A stretch of 24,590 nucleotides of DNA from Pleurobrachia bachei. Its lineage: Eukaryota; Ctenophora; Tentaculata; Cydippida; Pleurobrachiidae. Both the position numbers and the translations under genes were made by a program. The stretch's first letter is position 1. Every line of letters starts with the position of its first letter. The notes below the pieces were generated by a model that saw only the letters and a program-made list of their open reading frames with translations, was not told the DNA's origin and made no database searches. Location: contig AVPN01000109.1 in NCBI GenBank assembly GCA_000695325.1, forward strand, positions 1,943 through 26,532, in the 5' to 3' direction. Positions 12,201 to 21,800 of the stretch are shown piece by piece.

Positions 12201-15200
12201 GCTGGAGACAGCCCATGCAACCATTAAAACTCTCCAGTCCCAGCTGCCCGGAGGAGCGGACGCTGACGCTATTGTCAAACAGGTAAGGGGCTGATTTAGT
12301 TGGGAAGCTGCCATCTCGTTGGTGCTATACAATGGTACATGTCAGTAACACTGATCCCTATCCCCCAGGTCCAGGAAAACCAGGAGAAGCTAAAGAAAAT
12401 GCAGGATGAGTATCGGAGACAAGTTGAGGACCTGGAGGTGGCGTTATCAACCCAAACTGCAACCCTAACCCGCCGAGAGAACGAGTTGAAGATGCTCCGT
12501 GAGCAGGTCTCTCAGTTAGAGGGTCGGTTAGAGAGGGCAGCCACTACCAAGGAGCAGGACCTGTCCCATCTGAGGGCTGACAAGACAAGATTCATGGAGG
12601 CCAACCAGAAACTAGAACAACAAAACCTTGAGTTAGTGACATTGTGTGAGAGGGTCAAGGGTGACTACGAGCGGCAATCTGCCACTCTCACCGCGACTGA
12701 GGCCCAGTTCTCTACCTCACGGCACGAGCTGGGTATCAGGGAGGAGGAGGTGAGGCGGTTGGAGGACAAGGTTAGGACTCTGGAGGAGAGGGTGACAACT
12801 CTGAGGAATGAGAAGAGTGCTAGTAGTGCAGCTGCTGCCACGCCGGATAGTCTGCTGGCGAGTAAGGAGGCACAGATTGGGGATTTGGAGGAGAAATTGA
12901 ATGAACAGTCAGAGAAATATCAGGTACTTATTTAATTTTAATGTGATTGGTTACAGTATATACTATATATTCTGTATCATTCAACATGATCTAAGACCAC
13001 TCTCCATGCGCTAAAACCAAGTGGTTATGATCGGTTGCTTTCGTGAGAATCTCGATTAGTTGTGAGACTAACGAGTAGAATAGAAGAGCATCTCACTGAG
13101 ACACTCTTCAGTTCTATACTCATTAGTCTCACCACTAATCGAAGAATTTGAGTTTGTCCACCTTATGATTATAATGACAACTGATATGATAATTCTCTTT
13201 TAATTACCACTCTCTCTCTCTCTCTCTCCCGCCCCTCATAATAATCATTATCCTTCAGGGCGAGATTTCCAAATTAAAATCTGACATCTGGCAGCTCCAG
13301 ACCGATGTAACTTCAGAGAAGGCAAACAAGAAGGCCCTCGAGGGAAAACTATCTGAGATGAACTTGAAGTTGGATAATTGTAATGCGAGTTATCAGCGAG
13401 AGGTAGGGTCAATAAATAACCGTTTGGGCGCTGGCAAGGGAGAGGTAACTTCGTTACCAACCTTGGCCAAGGGTCTTCCTACTATTCATCACTACAGCGA
13501 TTAATTGCTCTCTGAGCCTGAATACATGTCTCCCCTAACTACACATTATTCTCTCTAGTTGGATACGAGTAAACAGCAGTTGACCACCTCGAGATCCCAA
13601 TACGAGGACCTCAACCGGCGTTATACGGACATCTCTAACACTGCTAATGATCTCACCAAGAAAGTCCGACAACTTGGTAGGTACACTGCACATGACTGTT
13701 ATACTTGGTAGGTGCACATTTTGATCACGAGTCATCTAGACTCGATAGAGTCAGTCATAAAATCAGCCAGTTGTAATAACTAGCATGTACCATGGTTGTT
13801 TTTTGGGCATTGTTCGTACAATGTCGACCTATCAAGATAACGTGCTACTATTTGACCATACACAGCTCCACCATCATGTCAATACCTCGATGTTCGGGGT
13901 ACATTACCGCTACAGTCTAGCAGCTGTTGTGTTGTGGCGATCCTTAGTCCTACTTGGAAAGAGAAAACTCGTCCCCCCCCTCTTTCTTATTTTCAATTCT
14001 GTCCTTTCCGTGCCCTAATCTTCTTTTTTAAATTCCCGTTCTCTCCCTTCTTCCCCTGTGTCTCTCCGTCAACTATAATATGTACAAGGCTCGAGTCACT
14101 AGTGTACGAGAGTCCCTCCCCGTGGGAAGAAAACTGTTTTCTGAAAACAACTTTCGCTGGTTCTCTATTTTTCTCTCCCCTTTTCTTTCTCGCTCACCAT
14201 GACCGCCATCCATACCGTTTGATTGTTTTGTGTGTTACAGCATTCTAAGAATTTAGCATGCCCTCCTTTCGCCGACTCCTTACTTTTCGTCGCATCTCAA
14301 CCTTACCGACACTTGATGAAAGTAAAGGTGAACCACACTAATTGTTGGATGTTGATTGAATGTTATTGTTGATCGAGGATTGTCTGGTCATTGGTCTAGT
14401 CAAATATTTTGGGTTTCTATCTCTTTGTTATTCACCGCATCGTTTCGAATATCTGGACAAACTCCGGCCCTAATTATGGTGCACCACAAAAGACTAGTCC
14501 TATCCTTATAGGCCTGTAGCTAACTATCCTCCCTCTCTCATATAATATCGATATTAATGACCCTAAGATTTCCCTCTCCGGCTGGACAAATAATAGACGG
14601 GTATTTTATCTGTAAGACCATTGGCCTGACCCTTTGGTTAGAGCATTGACCTGATAGTATTTTATTGTATCTTCACACACATCATCTTCAGAGTTTGAGG
14701 TTGAAAGCAAGGCGAGGGAGATCCGAGATTTGAAGGAACAAGGAGCCGAACTGGACAGGACGGTAAAGGCCCGGAATGCAGAGGCTGAGAGGATGATAGA
14801 GAGGAATGCGGAGTTAGATAAAGAGTTAACCGTGAGGAGGAATGCAACTGATGTTAACGGGGAACTGAGTGAACTCCTCCTCAACAAGGATAACCACATC
14901 CAGGTACATACATTACAAAGTCTAGATATTTGTTAGCTTGTTATCTTGTTTTCAGATTTTAAAAGGTACGATAATTTGATGTTTGACCTAATTTTGACAA
15001 CCGTTTTCTTGTTGTTATTGCCTTGGCCATTATACCCAAGAACTGTTAATTCACTAGGAAGTAGAACGGAAGCTAGCTCGAAGTGCAGAACAGGTAGCTG
15101 ACGCTAAATCGGAGGTCCGGTCCCTAAAAGAACGCCTGACCTCCCTAGAGGAGGAGAGAAGGAGGACAACGAACAGTGCCAGGGAGCTCCAGAATGCAGC

Positions 15201-15827
15201 AGAGAGTGAGCTTGTTAGGGAGAGGGAGGCACTACAAAACAAGAACAAGATGTTGAACGAGGAGGTAACAATTACACCATACTATTCCAGTAGTAAGGAT
15301 ATAATTTATTGTATGTACATTTAATTTATTACCTCAGTGTGCTTTAAATATATAATTATTAATTTGATTGTTATCAGTATCATTTTAAACCTCTTTTCCA
15401 AAAAGGTAACAAGGTTAACAATGGAGATGACACAACAGAGAAGGGGAATAGGGATGGTAGATGAGGGCCTTATGAAGAAAGTTAGGAGCAGTGATTCTGA
15501 TCTTGATGAGGTATGATGTGTGATGAGATCTGTCATGTGATCCGTGGGGAATGGTAGACATATGATAGTTATAAAGAGAAGAAGGGGTTGAGAATTGAAA
15601 ACACTAACATCTAACACTAACAACAACAGCTAATGATTCCTCATTCCACAGATGACCATTGTGTATAATTATGCCAAAAACTAACAGAAATTAGTTGGCT
15701 GGAAAGGTGACCACTTTTGTTGTCAAACTGACACCTTTGCCCTCTCCGGGTTAATGATCACTATTCACTATCTTTCCCTCTCTGATTTCTCTCACACTCT
15801 CTTTTTCTCTCTCTCTCTCTCTCTCTC

Positions 15828-15868
<41 letters not shown>

Positions 15869-18800
15869 GGCAGGCGGGCTGCTAACAGGTGAGAGAGGGA
15901 GGGAGCTGGGAGGTAGGCGGGATGCTAACAGGTGAGAGAGACGGAGGGAGGGAGGCGGGATGCTAACAGGTGAGAGAGACGGAGGGAGGGAGGCGGGATG
16001 CTAACAGGTGAGAGAGACGGAGGGAGGGAGGCGGGATGCTAACAGGTGAGAGAGACGGAGGGAGGGAGGCGGGATGCTAACAGGTGAGAGAGACGGAGGG
16101 AGGGAGGCGGGATGCTAACAGGTGAGAGAGACGGAGGGAGGGAGGCGGGATGCTAACAGGTGAGAGAGACGGAGGGAGGGAGGCGGGATGCTAACAGGTG
16201 AGAGAGGGAGGGAGGGAGCCGGGAGGTAGGTGGGATGCTAATCGATAGAGGCTAGGTTTAGAGAAGGATTTTAGGAACATGTCCAATAGGGAGCAGTAGA
16301 AAAGAATAGGAATTGAGTTCCCATGGCTGTTCTACATTTAGCACCGTTTTAGTTTCAGCAAGCTCAGATCATCTTGGTCCGCAAAGGGAGAACTATTTTG
16401 CTCGTCACCAAAGTTGTTAGGGTAAATTAATACTGCACACTCGATCTGGGAATCTAAGCTTTCTTATTTTTTGGAAAAGCAGCTTGATATAGAGCTTCTT
16501 CAGTAACTTCTTTGTACCGTACCTAAACAGCACATGTCCCGCTTTAAACTTAATGTTTTTTCTCCCATTGGGGAGATGAAAATATAGCAACATATCCCAT
16601 TATCACGGTTATGGAGCCACTTATCATGCTTATGATGTTTTTGAAGAGATAACAAGAATTATTGCATTATGTATTCATAATGCTGTGTTTCCCTGCCCTA
16701 CTGTTTCACATGTCACTGCCAAAAGGATCAAGGCTTGGTCATGATGAAATGTGAGATGCATATTGCATACGACCTAACTGTCAGTATACTTCTCACATAG
16801 CTTACCTAACTCACATGACACTTGCTAACTACTAACTAGCTTATGGTATTCCACCTTAACTACTTATCTACCCTCTCACACTCGACTCGACCCACAAGAT
16901 GACATTGTGTATGTAACACGCGGCGGCGCTCCTACATGTTTCGTTGGGTGGCGCGCGTACACCACGTCCTTCAAATCGTTCCGTTGATGTGTTTGGTGAA
17001 GGAGTAAGGTTGTTGTGTGCGCGGCTGTACCGTTGCCCTCGCAACGAAAGTGACCCCAAAACGGTTCCTCTACCGATTTAGTTAGTATACCAAAATGTCG
17101 TTTTCGAATCCTAACCCTGCTATGCCTTTTTGCAAAGCAAAAAGGCATCCAGGTGGATGCCTTCGGCATCCACCCGGGCAGGGAAAAAATATAATAAGTT
17201 AGTTTAATGATACATAATAATAGATAATAATAGATTACAAAGTTAAGCGAAAGGCTGCTCCCGTTGCCACGGATACATACTACTCCGGTGGTGATTATCA
17301 TCACCTAATTAATAATTATCCTGTCTAACACATCTGCCTGGCAACGGGAGCAGCCTTTCACATGACTTTATACCCTCTATATTAAAGTGAGAGTGGACAG
17401 AATCAGAATTGGACAAGTTTGTTGGAGGTAGTAGAGATTAGCTTTCTGAGCATTTTGCGTTTTTGTCGCTCAAAATCGACCCATCCATCACTGAGATATT
17501 TTTGTTACTCACCCGGGGAATTCCTATTTGATCACTATGTAGCAAACAGAATATAAACAATAGTCGTATTTTCCTAACATATTCCGAATATAAGCGGTGA
17601 TGTTGACATGTCCATGATACACAGAAGCAGAGCAATTCAATTCAGCATATCAAGAATTTAAAGAATTTGTAAGTAAAACACAAGGATTGTTTCTGGTAAT
17701 AGTCCTGGTCCCATAATTTACCTGGTCCCATAATAGTTCGTGAAAGCCATTTCAAAAAAGTCCTAGTGCAAAATTGGTCCCAAAAGAGTTAGGACCGAAG
17801 TGTTCGTGAAAGACCCCCTGGTCCCATAATATTGATTTCTAATTAGGATTATGGGATCTCACTCTGAGGGATGGACCATTATTATAGCCGATGTGGTGAT
17901 TATTACCGAAAACCAATCACGGTTGTAATGGGGGTCACATGGCAAACTTAGGAATATATAAGGGCCGTATCAAAGCTACAACACTATCTGATCAGTTATG
18001 AACACATCAAACCTTTCTATCTCCAGCCTGCTCCTAACCTCACTTGAAGTGGAATCCCTTGGGACCGCCAACCTTCCTGCTCCAACCACCATCCCTCCTT
18101 CGCCTGGACAACCTGATGAGGACACACTACCTCCTTCCCCCGGACAACCTAATGAGGACCCGCTGCCTCCTTCCCCTTCTACCCTGACTTTTACGAAAGG
18201 AAGAAACGGAGGACGACAGGCACGTTATGGTGGCTACATCTATATGTTTTTCCAACGAGAAAACGTTAAGAACGGGAACCAGTACTGGTGCTGCAAGGAC
18301 AACAGAAAGTACGACACCAAATGTAACGCCAGACTCGCCACTAACGGGAATACTCTTATGAGCCGGACAGGGACCCACTGCCACCCCGCCTCTGCTGAGG
18401 AGTGTGGAGCCGCAGAATTCCTATCAAAGATCGGATCTGTGGACCCCAATGACCATCACCGAATCAACTCTCGTATCCCATACCCCATTAGCTGCAGATA
18501 CCGAATCACTTCGCCGAATCATCTCTCGTATCCCATACCATTACCCCATTAGCTGCAGATACCGAATCACTTCGCCGAATCATCTCTCGTATCCCATACC
18601 CAATTAGCAGTAGCCTTGTAATCAATGATCTAAATTAGCTCTCTAAATCCAAGATCACATACTCCTCATTTGAAATCAGTATTATGGGACCAGGTCATCA
18701 GATACCTGGTCCCATAATGACCTGGTCCCATAATATTGATATCTAATTAGGATTATGGGACCAGGTCAATTATGGGACCAGGCATATAATCTGGTCCAGT

Positions 18801-21800
18801 TGGTTTAATGAGCTATAAAGAGAAGAAAGGGGGTTGGGAATTGAAAAAACTAACATCTAACAATTAAGAATTAATTGTGTATATATTTTCATCCACAGAT
18901 TAAGAATCATTAATTGATTAGTTTTAATTCCACACAGATGACAAAGAGATACAAGGTGTCCTCCGCGTTACTGGACGAGAAACAGGAACAGCTGAAGACA
19001 CACAAAGACGAGATTAGGATCCTGCGGATGACAATCGATAGTTACGAGTCCAAGCTGACTGACCAGAGCAGACTGATTACTAGGCTGCAGAAGGAGCTAA
19101 CTGATGTGAAAGGTAATAGGAATTGCAGATATTAAGAAGCTGCACAGAGACTTGTTGATCTGTTACAGTTCTACTGTAATTAACCATTGAGTATAAAGCT
19201 CAACAAGTTATTTTCTCCCTTCTTGTAACCCCTCCCCTTCCTGCAGGAACATTAGCGGTGAACCTACTAGACGAGATCCACCATGCCACATCCCCCACTC
19301 CGCCACCCCCAGCCACCCTCACAGTAGAGAGACAGCCCTCTACCACTGCGCTTATAGAGGAGGATGTGAAGAATGCTCTGAGGACGATTGATGAGGCCAA
19401 TAACTCCTCTTCTAGCTTCAGGAGGACAGCTACAGCGGTCTCACTCCGCTCTATGATACAACGGGATCGACTGATATTGCACTCATGTGCAGGTCTGATT
19501 CTCTGATTGGCTGATAACCAGTCACGTGACCTATTATTGCTCAAGACTATGGTTGTTTACTTGTGTCGGTCGGTTCCTGATAATACCCCATTACCCCTTA
19601 CTCAACAACTCAACAACTCATTACAGCTGTCTTTAACTACCTATAATTGTTACAGGCCCATCCGGGTACCGATGAGATCCCCATGAGGGAGGGTGATGTA
19701 GTGATTGTGCTGAGTGATGAAATTAATGGTTTCTTTAGCGCAGAGGTCGAGGGACGAAAGGGTCTGGTACCTGCCAAATTTGTTGGAGAATACACACCCA
19801 AACATCCCGTGAGTTGATACACCTCATATTATATACTCTCCATGTCCATCCAAGTTACTCTGAACTATGCCTAGTCCCTATAAAAACAACATTCTATCTC
19901 TCACAAAACTATTCCATTATGCTCTCCTTAATACCTCCCCCTTCCCCAGGGTTCTGCTATCCCACTGGAGGCCTATCAACACCCTGTCCTGGATGCAGAA
20001 GAGGAAGACCCGATGAAGGGTCTGGATCCACCAGTGGACCCCGCTGCTATATGGCTGCCTAACTCCAGTGTGTGCCTGACATGGGAACCCCCTCTTCTGG
20101 TGGACGGACGGAATCAGGGTGTCATGGTGACCGGGTATAAGGTGCGTGTGGTGTTGTACACTGCACAGTGGGAAACTATATTAACTTACAAAGAATATCG
20201 CAGTACAGACAGACACAAGCTATACAACCACACAGACATACCACACCGGACTTACTGAAACTAACTGAGACGTGAGACAAACTAACGCACAGTAAGATTA
20301 CTAAACCGTACCATTAGAAATCCTGAAATCTAACTCCTTGAACACTGAACCTGTCAGGCCAATGCTCTGACCACAGTTCTCGCGCGCTTGAGAGAAGCGA
20401 GAATCGGGTCAGGCCAATGCTCTGACAGCACTGAACAGTTCGTGAGAATCACGGAGACAGTAGTTCAACTAACGACCCCCCTAGATCAACTATAACTAAC
20501 TCCTCCTCCCCGTCAGATCTATGTGTCCGGTTCGGAGAAGTTGGTAGTGTTTGGTCCAGACAGCAGGGAGGTAGTCCTGGAGAAGATGAGTACCCACTCC
20601 CTCTCTGATATCTGTATTGTGACAGTGGGTGCGGATCAACAGGAGAGCGTCCAGATGCCCATTAGTCTTCCAAGGCCACCCCAGAAGGCGGAAATGCTCA
20701 AAGCAGTTCATGGTACGTGTATTATAATTTCATGTCATTTGCAGTGCATGTGAGGGAAGTTATTAAATTAAATCTTCTAAAGTCGGTCGTCGGACCCCGA
20801 TTTACCTTATTGATTTTGTTCAACAAAATTTACCAGGATATTGCTTTGCCCGGTAAATCGGGGTCCTACTGCAAAATGAATAGAATAGTCCCTCACACAA
20901 ATTTTATTAACTCTACCTCTCCTGATCCAGGTCAAAGTATGGGTCAGAGCATGGGAAGTATGGATGTGAGCTCCCAGTTCGTGGTTGCACTTTACACATA
21001 TGACCCCACCACGGACAGCCCTAACGATTATCCTGAGTTGGAACTGCAATTCAATGAGGGAGACATCATCAAGGTAATTATCATTAATTAATTGTTAAAA
21101 TATCATGAATTACCAAGGGGGAGTCGTTCTAAAAGTGTACATAATTTGGGCATGATCAGCTCTTGCCTCAATAGCGATAGCGCAAAACCGGAAACGGCAC
21201 AGCGAATACTGTAGTACCTAAAATAATGTTCAAAAATGTAACCAAAAATGTGTCTCGTTTCTATAAATTGGAGGTAAAATACCGCCAACTCTCAAACCGG
21301 AGACTTTTCAGTTTACCAAACAATTAGGATCTAGACCAGCCTGGAGCTGAGTAGAGCAGGAGTTTGGAGTTTTATCAAACTCTTCTATTCACCTACTGAA
21401 CGGTCTCCTTTTCAGAACAGAACTAATCCTTGTGTTTTACTAACACCTCCATATTCAGAAACTCGGAGACACGATGTCAGATGGTTTCTTCAAGGGTGAA
21501 CTCAATGGAACAACCGGTTTAGTTCCTTCCAACTTTGTACAACTACTCCTGGACCAGACGGAGAGTGGAGTAGGGGGGTCCTACGAGCTGTCGGGCACCT
21601 ACCCCCGCAACTATGTCGCACTATTCGATTACAATCCTGCGGAGCAGAGTCCCAATGATAATCCGGAAACTGAACTTTCCTTCCATGAAGGAGATCTAAT
21701 TACTGTCACTGGTCCAATGGACGAGGTATGTGTGAATACTGGTCCCTGATTGGCTGATAACCAGACACGTGACTTAAATAACGAGTTCTGATTGGTTGTC

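Larger units (their letters stand above)
17704..18782. mobile_element. DNA-transposon-like element with CCTGGTCCCATAAT ends
   Basis: The segment starts with CCTGGTCCCATAAT (17704) and ends with its exact complement ATTATGGGACCAGG (18769-18782). More copies lie at 17721, 17817, 18681 (inverted), 18705, 18721 and 18752 (inverted). A ~50-bp sub-unit beginning CCTGGTCCCATAATATTGAT occurs on both sides of the ORF in the same orientation. The interior carries the FLYWCH ORF. I could not find a convincing target-site duplication, so the exact ends and superfamily are uncertain; Mutator-like is a guess from FLYWCH content. Confidence 0.55.

Noticed and set aside
13787-14248. Short + strand ORFs in the 1 kb intron
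   Set aside because: Pyrimidine-rich composition, no similarity, and no frame-compatible splice sites.
14606-14899. Minus-strand Ser/Leu-rich ORFs
   Set aside because: Antisense shadow of the coiled-coil exon 14692-14903.
15321-15626. 101-codon minus-strand ORF
   Set aside because: Antisense to a well-supported coiled-coil exon; shadow frame.
15873-16242. CRISPR-like array of 38-bp repeats
   Set aside because: Units are head-to-tail with no unique spacers, in an intron of an animal gene; a minisatellite.
16876-17304. 142-codon minus-strand ORF
   Set aside because: Crosses the hairpins and the MITE end; no domain, no splice or promoter support.
20353-20426. tRNA gene
   Set aside because: The motif only resembles a D-arm; no acceptor stem, anticodon arm or T arm can be drawn.
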